Shown here in pieces: positions 35,481 to 44,900 of a stretch of DNA of 64,000 nt. The position numbers and the translations under genes are program-made. The notes beneath the pieces are model-generated. The model worked only from the letters and a program-made list of their open reading frames with translations, did not search any database and was not told the DNA's origin. The stretch lies in NCBI GenBank assembly GCA_025056255.1, contig JANWVT010000004.1, forward strand, positions 177,659-241,658, read 5' to 3'. This DNA is from Bernardetiaceae bacterium (lineage in GTDB: Bacteria; Bacteroidota; Bacteroidia; Cytophagales; Thermoflexibacteraceae). How positions within the stretch are numbered: position 1 is the first letter of the stretch; every line of letters starts with the position of its first letter.

Positions 35481-37289
35481 ATGAAAAAACTAAAACTATT
35501 TGTAGCATTCGCTACTTGGTGGCTCACTGGTAGCCTTAGCGCACAACAACTGTCTTACCAATTGAGTATAGATGCCCCCCACACGCATTATGTGGAAGTG
35601 GAGATGCGGTTTGAAAACCTGCCTGCTGCCTTGCTCAAACGCGGATATGTAGATTTTAAGATGCCAGTTTGGGCACCGGGTTCCTACCTAATACGCGAGT
35701 TTGCCAAAAACGTAGAAGGAGAAACAGCCAAAGACCTCAGCGGCAATCTGCTCAAATTCCAAAAAATCAACAAGAACAACTGGCGCGTACAATTAGGTAG
35801 CGCCAAAGGAGTAGTGTTCAGCTACCGCGTATATGCCTTTGAGCAATCGGTGCGTACTAGCTTTGTGGACGAGTCGCATGCCTTTATCAGCCCCTCTGGG
35901 ATATTTATGTTTCCAGACGGTTTTGTAAATCTGCCCTCTACCTTGCGCATTAAACCTTATAAAGAGTGGAAAGAAATTTCCTGCACCTTAGAAAAAATCA
36001 ACGGCGACAAGTACACATTGCGCGCTCCTAATTACGATGAATTGGCGGATGCGCCTATTGAAATTGGCAACCACAAAATTATTTCTTTCATGGCTGCCGG
36101 AGTGCCTCACCAATATGCCATGTATGGCGTGGCGCAATACGACGAGCAGCGCTTAATTCGCGACACCAAAGCTATTATTGAAGCTGCTGTCGAAATTTTT
36201 GGCGAGTTACCTTGTAAAGAATATCTGTTTATTGTGCACAACCTCGGCGGAGGTGCCACAGGTGGCTTGGAGCATCTTAACTCTACCGTTTTGGCAGTCA
36301 ATCGGAATGCCTATCAAACCCCGAGCGGCTATCTGGGCTTTCTACGATTGGCAGCACACGAATATTTTCACTTGTGGAATGTTAAGCGCTTGCGCCCCGA
36401 CGTGCTCGGTCCGTTTGACTACGACAAGGAAAACTACACACGCCAACTTTGGATGGCAGAAGGGTTTACTTCTTACTACGACGACTTAATCGTACGTCGT
36501 GCCAGACTGATTGATGAAAATGCTTACCTACGCGACCTGGTTGCTAATATCAACGAACATGAAAACTCACCCGGCAGCAAAGTGCAGTCTGTTGCCGAAG
36601 CCAGTTTTGATGCATGGATTAAATATTATCGCCGCAATGAAAATTCTATCAACAGCAGCATTTCCTATTATGGTTCAGGAGCGCGCGTAGCCATGTTAAT
36701 CGATTTGGAGATTTTACATCATACCAAAGGACAAAAAAGTTTGGATGATGTAATGCGTGCTCTCTACAACGATACCTACAAAAAAGCTAATCGCGGTTTT
36801 ACAGAAGCAGAACTCAAAAAGGCATGCGAACTCGCTGCTGGAAAAAATATGGATGAAATTTTTGATAACTACGTATATGGCACAGCTCCTACCGATTACG
36901 AGAAATATCTTGCCTATGCAGGCTTGCGACTCAGCAAAATACCCGATGAAACGCCTAGCCTAGGCATGACCCTCGCCGACGAAAACAATCGGATTATTGT
37001 AAAAGTTACCCGCAAAGATGCACCAGCATACAACGATGGCATCAATGTAAATGATGAAATTATTGCCATAGACGGCTTTCGCATGAATAATGCAGCTGCT
37101 GTAAATGCCTACATTGCCAATCGCAAAATAGGCGAGACTATCAAAGTAACCCTTGCCCGCGACGGGCTTATGCGCGAAATGGCTGTAAAAGTAGGCACCA
37201 GTGGTACAGCACAATATAGCATTGTTCCAGTGAGCAATCCTACTGCTGAGCAGCAAGTAATATTCCGCAAACTGACTGGCAGAAGATAG
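35481..37289 (+). CDS. M61 family metallopeptidase with PDZ domain
   Basis: 602 residues from 35481, where a clean signal peptide begins (MKKLKLFVAFATWWLTGSLSAQ); ATG at 35457 would add eight residues. The M61 (glycyl aminopeptidase-like) catalytic region has GGATGGLEHLNS, then HEYFHLWNVKRLRP (H293, E294, H297) and the third zinc ligand Glu (about 327) in MAEGFTSYYDD. A C-terminal PDZ domain (about 485-580) contains SLGMTL and INVNDEIIAIDG. It probably degrades peptides in the periplasm or outside the cell. No T9SS sorting domain is present. Confidence 0.9.
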   Translation: MKKLKLFVAFATWWLTGSLSAQQLSYQLSIDAPHTHYVEVEMRFENLPAALLKRGYVDFKMPVWAPGSYLIREFAKNVEGETAKDLSGNLLKFQKINKNNWRVQLGSAKGVVFSYRVYAFEQSVRTSFVDESHAFISPSGIFMFPDGFVNLPSTLRIKPYKEWKEISCTLEKINGDKYTLRAPNYDELADAPIEIGNHKIISFMAAGVPHQYAMYGVAQYDEQRLIRDTKAIIEAAVEIFGELPCKEYLFIVHNLGGGATGGLEHLNSTVLAVNRNAYQTPSGYLGFLRLAAHEYFHLWNVKRLRPDVLGPFDYDKENYTRQLWMAEGFTSYYDDLIVRRARLIDENAYLRDLVANINEHENSPGSKVQSVAEASFDAWIKYYRRNENSINSSISYYGSGARVAMLIDLEILHHTKGQKSLDDVMRALYNDTYKKANRGFTEAELKKACELAAGKNMDEIFDNYVYGTAPTDYEKYLAYAGLRLSKIPDETPSLGMTLADENNRIIVKVTRKDAPAYNDGINVNDEIIAIDGFRMNNAAAVNAYIANRKIGETIKVTLARDGLMREMAVKVGTSGTAQYSIVPVSNPTAEQQVIFRKLTGRR

Positions 37290-38042
37290 GCTTCTGAGCA
37301 ATCCTCAAATTCAGGTGATTGATGCAGAGACACAAACAATAACAAGATTTGAGATTCCGAATTTTGAAATTTTCCGCATCCCGAAATCCAATATTCTGCG
37401 GCAAACGGTCGTTCGTGCAGACTGGAGAACGATAAAAACAGGATGACAAGATAGCATATTTGTGCCGTTGCCAGTGTCCTCATACATACAAGTTGGTTGC
37501 TTGTCAGGACACTAACAACGGCAAAACTACCATGTCATGGTGCAAAAACATTTGCAATTGCTCGTGTGCATATGACTTTTTAAATTGTATATTACACCAT
37601 GCCCTTATTAAGGATGCTTTACAGATACCTGCTCTATTGCAAAAACAAACTTCAAAACAGTAAACGAAAAAATCAGCTCTGTGAAAACAGTATTTAAAAG
37701 CAGGCATCTGCCAATGCAGTTTGACAGCGCTTACAGCTTGATGGAGGCTATTTGGACGACATCTATTTTTACAACAGAAGAAGATTACAAGGAACTGATG
37801 CTATCTTGCTTGCAGCAAAAGCAAAATATGGCATCCTTCCCAGTTTACAGTTGTGGACAGCGAATCATGTGTATCCTCAAAAAGTGCAAGCCGGTATACA
37901 AAAACGGGCTTTTCTGACCGGAGGAGATATGTTTGTTAGTCTTGAACAGTTAGCCGAGGAAAGCCGAAAGAATGAAGTTGTTGATGCTTGCATGCAGCAA
38001 AGATTTTTTAACGACTATAACAAAGCCATCAATTGGTTTGTT
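37290..38042. other. Intergenic region with repeat fragments, a long hairpin and a decayed ORF
   Basis: 37290-37460 contains fragments resembling the variable middle of R1 (ATTCCGAATTTTGAAATTTT, AAAACAGGATGACAAGATAG) without its conserved blocks. The long hairpin is at 37464-37522 and the decayed ORF from 37725. No intact gene is seen. Confidence 0.5.
37464..37522. repeat. Long imperfect inverted repeat
   Basis: Arms pair in three steps: GCCGTTG (37464-37470) with CAACGGC (37516-37522), GTGTCCT (37474-37480) with AGGACAC (37506-37512), and ACAAG (37488-37492) with CTTGT (37500-37504). Three-base symmetric internal loops separate the first two. It has no T tract, so it is not a typical terminator. 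Confidence 0.65.
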
Positions 38043-38066
38043 TCAGTTAGCACTTCCGTAGTATAG
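37725..38066 (+). pseudogene. Probable gene remnant, open frame without a good start
   Basis: The frame from a stop at 37722 to TAG at 38064 encodes about 113 residues that look protein-like (LQGTDAILLAAKAKYGI, SLEQLAEESRKNEVVDACMQ) but has no ATG until 37929. A neighbouring frame (from about 37681) reads into it with a matching DSAYSL segment, so a frameshift or lost 5' end is likely. The TDAILLA segment faintly recalls the PIN-domain C-terminus, but I do not recognise the family. The 3' end overlaps the convergent gene by 24 bases. Confidence 0.3.
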
Positions 38067-39284
38067 CCCAAGGTTCATTCCTACCCATTGCAAAGAAGTG
38101 TTGTTTACATCGTGCAACAAATCGCCGAGAGGTAAATTTACATGAGGTTCAATGTGTAGTATTGCTCCCTTAAAAGGCAAGCGCATGCCGCCACCTACGT
38201 AAATGGTTCTAAAAGGTTGCAAGGTATGCGCCGCTGAGTTTACGGGATGGTGCAATCTGCCCATAAGCGTATTTTGTACAATTTTCTCAGCATAAGTACC
38301 GTTAGCAGCTATATAACTCACGCCACCAGTGTTAAGAAAAAATCTTCTTCCTATCAAACACTTAATAGTTAGCGGAATTTGTACCAAGTTCAGCCTAACG
38401 CGCCCATAAACAGTTTCTTCGGCATAAACAGGAGAAAATTGTTGCCGGTCGGTGGGGTCGCGCTGCATGCTGTTGAATACACGAAAGCGCTTTTTAGGCG
38501 TTTCATAAGTTGTTTGCACCATTTGAAGGTTGGTAGTGAGTGCTATTTGGGGTTGAATCCACCACTCTATTCCCAATCCGGCGCCGTAAAAAACCGACGG
38601 CACAGTAGCATCTTTACCTGTTATTACACCTGAACATAGTTGTACACCCGGCTGTATTTTCAAGATGCTGACCGGTTGTGTGGTAGCAGAGTTGCTAGCA
38701 AGCGCTTGCGTAGCAACAAGGCGGGTAGTAGTATCGGAAGATGGAAGAGGTAATAATGGAGTTGGTGCCAGTTCTACAAGTTCAGTTTTGGTAACTGGCA
38801 GTTCTGCAACAGCAAATTGGTTCGGTTCTGGTATTGTTATGTCTTGCAAGGCAGCAGTGGCAGCCCGCCATTTTGTTGTTTTTGAGTGCGTTTTGACGGC
38901 AGCCTGTTTTTGGTTGGAAGGCATCGTTGGGCTGTTAGGAGTATTGAGCGCAACGATAGGTGGCTGCGGAGTAGGCACCCAAACAGCAGTAGAGTCAGCG
39001 GAGTTTTGTGCCGAACGAGGCACATCAATCGAGGTGATAGCTGTGGTTGGCTCCTGTTGCTGCTGAGCATAGTAATACCATACCAATATGCCAGTGGTTG
39101 TTAACAGCACCGCAGCTGCAATGCGCAAGGTGTGCTGCTGCCACCAAGCTATTAGTTGGTAGGGTTGCTTTTTCCAGTAGTGTTTTTCAAACTCTCGCCA
39201 AGCATGGGGAGGGCACTCAACAGGATAATTTTCTAAACTTGTTTTGAATTTTTGAGCTAATAAGTCGTCAAAATTCTTTTCCAT
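38043..39284 (-). CDS. Membrane-anchored protein with C-terminal outer-membrane-type barrel
   Basis: 413 residues: a short cytoplasmic N-terminus (ECPPHAWREFEKHYWKK), one membrane segment (about 50-70), a long Pro/Thr/Ser/Ala-rich linker (about 75-200), and a C-terminal region with beta-barrel features (QPGVQLCSGVITG, GLGIEWWIQPQIALTTNLQ, LVQIPLTIKCLIG) like PorT-type outer-membrane proteins. It overlaps the sigma gene by 17 bases, the usual place of an anti-sigma factor. It may span both membranes and pass an outer-membrane signal to the sigma factor; this is inference. Confidence 0.6.
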   Translation of the reverse strand: MEKNFDDLLAQKFKTSLENYPVECPPHAWREFEKHYWKKQPYQLIAWWQQHTLRIAAAVLLTTTGILVWYYYAQQQQEPTTAITSIDVPRSAQNSADSTAVWVPTPQPPIVALNTPNSPTMPSNQKQAAVKTHSKTTKWRAATAALQDITIPEPNQFAVAELPVTKTELVELAPTPLLPLPSSDTTTRLVATQALASNSATTQPVSILKIQPGVQLCSGVITGKDATVPSVFYGAGLGIEWWIQPQIALTTNLQMVQTTYETPKKRFRVFNSMQRDPTDRQQFSPVYAEETVYGRVRLNLVQIPLTIKCLIGRRFFLNTGGVSYIAANGTYAEKIVQNTLMGRLHHPVNSAAHTLQPFRTIYVGGGMRLPFKGAILHIEPHVNLPLGDLLHDVNNTSLQWVGMNLGLYYGSAN

Positions 39285-39858
39285 ACTGCCTCTCGGAAAT
39301 CATTTGCCTGAGTTTCATTTTAGCGCGCGCCAAGTGCGACTTGGAAGTACCTACTGGAATATCTAACATTTCTCCAATTTCTTCATGCGAAAAACCTTCA
39401 ATTTCAAACAGGTTGAACACTGCCCGCTGTGCAGCAGAAAGATGTTGTACCATGCGCATGATGTCTTCTGCCGAAAGTTGTTGCAAAACACTTTCTTCCG
39501 GTGCCGGTATCACTATTTGTTCAATATCGGTTTGCCGGAGCTCGCGCTTGTTCTTGCGCAACCTGTCTAATGCTGTATTGATAACGATACGCCTCATCCA
39601 AGATTTGATAGGGCGGTGCTGGTCGTAGCGGTTGAGATGCTTAAATACTTTGACAAAACTATCGTTGGTGATTTCTTTGGCTTCTTCCGAGTGATTGGAG
39701 TAGCGCAAGGCAATGCTCATGACATATCCGTAGAAACGCTTGTAAAACAGCTCATGCGCGCCTCGTTTGTTGGCTAAACAGTCGCGTATGAGCTGTGTTT
39801 CGGCGCTGTCGGCTTGGTTAGTGTCTTTTGTCTCCGCTGTCTGAACCGGGTGAGTCAT
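39268..39858 (-). CDS. ECF-type RNA polymerase sigma factor
   Basis: 196 residues from ATG 39858, which fits family length; ATG 39930 abuts the upstream stop and would add 24 atypical residues. Sigma region 2 is around FYKRFYGYVMSIALRYSNHSEEAKEITNDSFVKVF and RPIKSWMRRIVINTALDRLRK; region 4 is LSAAQRAVFNLFEIEGFSHEEIGEMLDIPVGTSKSHLARAKMKLRQ. It is a sigma-70 of the extracytoplasmic function group. A near -7 site (TACTTTG, minus strand 39876-39882, one base short in the spacer) lies 17 bases before 39858. The downstream overlapping gene is its likely regulator. Confidence 0.88.
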   Translation of the reverse strand: MTHPVQTAETKDTNQADSAETQLIRDCLANKRGAHELFYKRFYGYVMSIALRYSNHSEEAKEITNDSFVKVFKHLNRYDQHRPIKSWMRRIVINTALDRLRKNKRELRQTDIEQIVIPAPEESVLQQLSAEDIMRMVQHLSAAQRAVFNLFEIEGFSHEEIGEMLDIPVGTSKSHLARAKMKLRQMISERQYGKEF

Positions 39859-39930
39859 GCTGCACTGTTGAACTGCAAAGTAAAGTTGTTTGGGTGGTTT
39901 TATTACCACTCGGTCTAACAACGGCTCCAT

Positions 39931-40572
39931 TTACAGCGGCTTGTTTCTTACCACACACTTCACTCGTGCCACTTTTCCCACAGTAGGGATGCGCGTGCCG
40001 CAGGGAATGATACCATCAGCAATGACATAGGAAAAACGGATGCGCTCGCCGTCTTCCAGTACAATATTCAGGTGCGAAATATCGGCGAGCAGCCGTTCGC
40101 CATTGTCCAATACAAACTCTAAACAACCGTCCACTGGGCGTTTATCGCTAACGGTAGCTTCCAACTCCCCACAGGCAGCCTCACTTAGGCAGGTGAGTTT
40201 GATAGGGGTTGCTTTTTCTACTTTCTCGTCGTAGAGTTTGCACTGAGAACGGTCATGATAGCGGTTGTTGCGCCTCGCTGTTTTGTATCCAATGACATAC
40301 CGCTTGCCGGCAGTAATTTGTACGGGCGCAAATGTGGGAAACATTTCCCACGGTTGCAGGTATTCGCCCGCATCGGTGAGAAAATAGAGGTTGCCAAAAG
40401 CACCGTAACCTGCACAGGACATCTGCACAGCAGTAACTTCCAGTCCACAGGCTACTTCTTTGCCCTCCTGATTATCACACATTATCTCTTCATTTAAATG
40501 GTTACAACTTGTAATGCCCAGTGTTAGCATTACTGCTATAAAAAAACCGCAGAGTTTCATTTTGAGATGCAT
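39931..40572 (-). CDS. Hypothetical lipoprotein
   Basis: 213 residues with a lipoprotein signal: hydrophobic core and lipobox GITSC (Cys23). The mature part has about ten cysteines (for example CDNQEGKEVACGLEV, SCAGYG, LTCLSEAACGELEA), likely disulfide bonded, and is predicted beta-rich. No family recognised. Its TAA stop is directly followed by the ATG at 39930, upstream of the sigma gene, so it may share that transcript. An alternative ATG is at 40560. Confidence 0.65.
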   Translation of the reverse strand: MHLKMKLCGFFIAVMLTLGITSCNHLNEEIMCDNQEGKEVACGLEVTAVQMSCAGYGAFGNLYFLTDAGEYLQPWEMFPTFAPVQITAGKRYVIGYKTARRNNRYHDRSQCKLYDEKVEKATPIKLTCLSEAACGELEATVSDKRPVDGCLEFVLDNGERLLADISHLNIVLEDGERIRFSYVIADGIIPCGTRIPTVGKVARVKCVVRNKPL

Positions 40573-40660
40573 GACGATAAAAATTTGTTGGTTTCGTTCC
40601 CGATACGCTGCCTACAGGAGATGCGTTGCAGGTGGTCAATTTTTTTTTGAGTAGTCGGGC

Positions 40661-41758
40661 TTAGTTACCTCCGTAATCTTTTCGGCGATCTCTCCAAACG
40701 GAGTGGATATGTGGCTGGCTAAGCGCTACCGGCGGTTGAACAGCCCATTCAATCCAGACAGACGGCCCGTGAATTCTGATATAATCGCCTCTGATGCTGA
40801 GCGATGTATTGCCGGAGTATGAAATGTAGGTATCATTGATTTCACTTTCATAGGCAGCGGCAAATGTGGCATAGTCGGCTACGTCTTCCACATAAGTTTT
40901 AATCGCTTTCATCACCAGTTCTTTCTGAGCAGTTGTCAGGTTGCTGCATTTAACGCCTGCATAAGCCGCAGGAACACTGCTGTCCTTTTGAGGACCTGCT
41001 ACCAGATCGGTAACCGCAGGACTCAGCCTTGCAGTAGTCAGCTCGGTAGCAGAAAGTGAGTTAAGTATGGCCACAAGAGCGGATAGTTCCTGATCCAGCG
41101 GCTGATTGGTTGTTCCATTGAAAGTAAAAACACCCGTTGGCTCAATTCCTCTGAACGAAGGTGTTGCACCAACCAATACTCCATCTTTATAGGTATTGGC
41201 AAATGCCAAATGATGACCGCCAAACTGTATCTCAAAAGTGCCGGTAGCGGCGGGTGTACCCAAAAATGCGATGTAATAATTTTCGGAACCATAGCCACCG
41301 TTGGCATTCACAGTTTTCAGATAGTCATCGGCATTTAATATTTGCTCTATTTCCTGCCAGCCTTCGTTGGTGGTTGTGCTTGCGGCTTCTTTCAGTAATG
41401 CCTTGGCATAACTGATTTGCGTAGCAGTCATGGAGCCAAAGTTCAGCCCTACCCTTTTGTTGGCAGCCGACAATAACGACTGCGGAAAATTTGACCATTT
41501 GACGGCATCTGTCTTATTGTATGTAAGTTGAACAGCTGCCAGTTGCGAAGCATCTAACTGAGACTTGAAAGCATTGGCCAGGCACAGGATTTTTTGGATG
41601 CCTGTTAAAGAGGTACATGCCGTTACTTCTGCGGGTGGTGTTGTGCCGTTATTAGCAGTAGCCGTATCAGGTACAACGTCCGTACCGGAGGAGCAGCCTG
41701 CCAGAGAACCTGCAAGTATAATCGCTGCGGCAATGGGAGAAAAAATGATTTTTTTCAT
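40661..41758 (-). CDS. DUF3500 family lipoprotein
   Basis: 365 residues. The N-terminal signal has a lipobox (SLAGC, Cys22) followed by Ser/Thr-rich sequence. The body matches DUF3500, a family of unknown function: WSNFPQSLL, TFEIQFGGHHLAFANTYKDG, PSFRGIEPTGVF and, near the C-terminus, RGDYIRIHGPSVWIEWAVQ with HIHSVWRDRRKDYGG. The conserved His and Arg residues suggest an enzyme or ligand-binding protein on the outer surface. The terminator at 41835-41865 separates it from the large gene upstream. Confidence 0.8.
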   Translation of the reverse strand: MKKIIFSPIAAAIILAGSLAGCSSGTDVVPDTATANNGTTPPAEVTACTSLTGIQKILCLANAFKSQLDASQLAAVQLTYNKTDAVKWSNFPQSLLSAANKRVGLNFGSMTATQISYAKALLKEAASTTTNEGWQEIEQILNADDYLKTVNANGGYGSENYYIAFLGTPAATGTFEIQFGGHHLAFANTYKDGVLVGATPSFRGIEPTGVFTFNGTTNQPLDQELSALVAILNSLSATELTTARLSPAVTDLVAGPQKDSSVPAAYAGVKCSNLTTAQKELVMKAIKTYVEDVADYATFAAAYESEINDTYISYSGNTSLSIRGDYIRIHGPSVWIEWAVQPPVALSQPHIHSVWRDRRKDYGGN

Positions 41759-41834
41759 AGAACTAAAAAGTTGATAAGTTTCGTATTCCTCCCCCTTACG
41801 CCACCTTCACATCAGCCGTTGCAGCAGGCAATAA

Positions 41835-41865
41835 AAAAATCCGAACAGAAACTGTCCGGATTTTT
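41835..41865 (-). terminator. Intrinsic terminator
   Basis: Arms 41835-41848 and 41852-41865 pair with one mismatch around an AAA loop. Read on the minus strand the stem is followed by a T tract. It lies just after the stop of the 1169-residue protein gene. Confidence 0.75.
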
Positions 41866-41905
41866 CGATTAGAATTGATGAGGCTCAATTATTGCCTTGC
41901 AGAGG

Positions 41906-44900
41906 CTACTGAATCACTATTTTTTCTACGTATTCATCAGTGCCTACTTTTATTTTGAACAGGTACAACCCTTGGGGTAACTGCCGGCGCAGATGCAAGC
42001 GATACTCGCCTAGGGCTGTTTTCTCTGCATCAACAGCTATAGGGCGACCAGCCAAATCAAAACCCATCACAGCAACAGCGGCATCTGTTTTCTCTACGCG
42101 CAAATACAATTGGTCTTGTGAAGTTGGATTGGGGAATATCCTAGCTCCGTTAATAACGCGATGGTCGAAATACACAACTGCTATTTTAGAAAAGCTAACT
42201 GTACCGTCTTTGTCAATCTGTTTCAGGCGATAGTAGTTAGCACCATAGTGCGGTTCTTGGTCGAATGCTTCGTAGTGGCGCGTAGTAAAGCTATCGCCCC
42301 CTTCTCCATAAATACTGGAAAAAGTAGTAAAGTGAATGCCGTCACGGCTCTTTTGCACTTCAAAGCCAGCATGATTTCTTTCAGAAACCGTAGTCCAATA
42401 GATGCGCGCTTCTCTTTCTCCGCTGCGCTCTGCTCCAAATTGGCTAATTTCTACGGGGAAGGGAGTTAGGTTTTCAAAAAGGGCACCGCCCAAGCCCGAT
42501 GCCTCTGCACAGAAATAAGCATTGCCTTGCAGGGCACAGTCGGAGTTATTGCTGTTGCGGCTGCTTACCCCTCCATTGTTGTAGATGGACATCACAGGAG
42601 GTAAAGGAACGGTAAGGCGCACCAAACCACCACCGCCGCCACCGCCATTGCCATGGCAACTGGAATATTCTACATCACCACCCTTGCCGCCGGAGGCATA
42701 CAAGCGGATGTTAGTGGTGTAAGTAGGTCCAATGAGTAAAATACTACCACCACCGCCACCACCGCCACTGCTGTCGCCACCGGCACCTGCCAGTACAGAC
42801 TGTCCGTTTGCCATGATGGAATAGCCATTGCCTACAAACGTGTTGCCATGGATAATGACAATACCGCCTCCGTTGCCACCGGGAGTAGCCACGTCATTGT
42901 TCTGCTGACCACCACCGCCGCCACCGCCTAAAAACAAGCGGTAAGCTGAATAATCTAATGATTGCCCGCCTTTGCCGCCGTTGTTAGAAGTTGGGTTGCC
43001 GTTAGGATTATCTGCACAACCGTTATCGTTAGGGACACCGGTGCAGTTCCATTGCCTGCCACCGTCTGCACCTGCGCCAAAGTTGCTGCCACCGCCGCCG
43101 CCAGAGTTGTGCGGGTTGCCGCCGCCGCCGCCATTGGTCAGTTTGGAACGCCCGCGGTTAAAAGTAGTTTCTGCAATGCCTTCTCCTTTGCCACCCCATT
43201 GATTATTATTAGTAGCCCAAGTAGCATCGCGGCAGCTGCCGTTGGAGGTGCTAACAGCCCCACCTCGGAAGCCCATACAAGAAACATCTATGTCGGAGTT
43301 GAGCGTAAGCGTACCTGATACCCACAATGCCAATACGCCGCCCGTTGTGCCGTTCCAAGGCGGTGCGGTTAGCGGTGCTACCACTGTTACATCAGTAAAA
43401 CTGGGCACGCGTACTATTTGCACCCTACCCGCAGGGTCAAAAGTATGGGTGGTGGCAGCCATTATGTCAATTGTAGTGGCGTTGGGTACTGTACTGACGG
43501 TAGCAAATTCATATCTGCCCGCGCTGTTATAGTCTGTAATAGTGCCAAAGTTAGGATTGGTAGCTGGTGAAGTAGCATCTATGGTGGCACCCTTCATTTG
43601 TATAATCAAAATGCGGTCGCCGGGATTGAATCCGGTGCTGCTGTTTACCGTAAATGAAGTACGGGCTGTATTGATAGCCGTTACCTGCGCATAGCGATTG
43701 ACAATGCCGCCAATTTGCCCCGCAGGCAGATTACCGGTAAAGATGCGCAGGTTGCGCAGCGTAATATAGCTCTGGTTGGGGTTATTGATGCCGTGAACGT
43801 TATTATTGCTGTTACCGTTGTCAAATACAAATTTGATATCGTTAATAGCTTGCCCGCTGTTTGCCATGGCTATATCATTCACAAACTTGGTGGTGCCAAG
43901 CCATACATCTACCGTATTGTTGGCAACGCCTTCGCTGGTACCATCGGGGGCTGTGTAGGTTTGCGCCGCACCGGAGCGGTTAACTACCCACGTAAGCGTT
44001 TGTGTGCCGGACTGGTTGGCACTGGTGGTAGATGTACCATCCGGATGGGTAATGGAAAACTGGTTGCCGTTTACCAGATTGAATCGCAGGCGTGCGGTAG
44101 GTGGGTCGTGACGCGTTAAGTCGTCTGTAAAGCCATTACCTATCATTAATTCAGCCGCATTAGTATAATCCCCAATGGTGCGGGTACTGATTTCCGCCTG
44201 TATGATAACAAATGTAGGAGCGGTGGTAAAATCAGTCGTTTTTACAGCAAATACCCCTCCGGGCCCCGGTCCTCGCATAAACGTAAACTCGCGAGAGGAA
44301 CTGCTGAAAGTAAAGGTGTTATTGTTAGATGAAAGAGTGGTATTACCTGTGGCATCTACATGGTCAAACTGCCCAGTGTAGTAATCCATTGTGTTGAAGC
44401 CGCCTACTGCATTGTTTCGGTCGGTAGAGTTGTAGATAAATCGTCCATTTCGCCCAATGGAGGAACGCACTACTTTGAGCCTACCGCTACCTGCTACTAT
44501 AAAACGGGCATCATAAATGGTTAAAATACCGTCTACACGCAATTCACCGGCAGGGACGGTAATGGTTTTAGGGTTTGTGGCGCCATTGGTACCATTGAAC
44601 AGTCCCAAGTTATAGTAATGTACCGCACGTACCGTTTGTGGGCTACTATTGCGCGTATAGTTCACAGTGCTTAAAAAATAATTTACATCAAAATCACCGG
44701 TATTCATGGGTTGGGTAGCATTGTTATATTCCAATGTGCCACCAGCCTCTTTGGTATCGGGTGTGCCAAAAGGTCCGAAAGCAGGGTGATGCCTGTACCA
44801 GCGCTTCTGTTGCCAAGTAGAAGCCGCATTTGCACCGTTCAAAGTACCATAAATGCGCACCAGTGCTTGGCTATTGACAATTGCACCTGCTCCAATGACC

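Noticed and set aside
42962..43318. Plus-strand Ala/Val-rich frames over the glycine-rich region
   Set aside because: They come from the GC-rich glycine codons of the minus-strand protein and have no family match.
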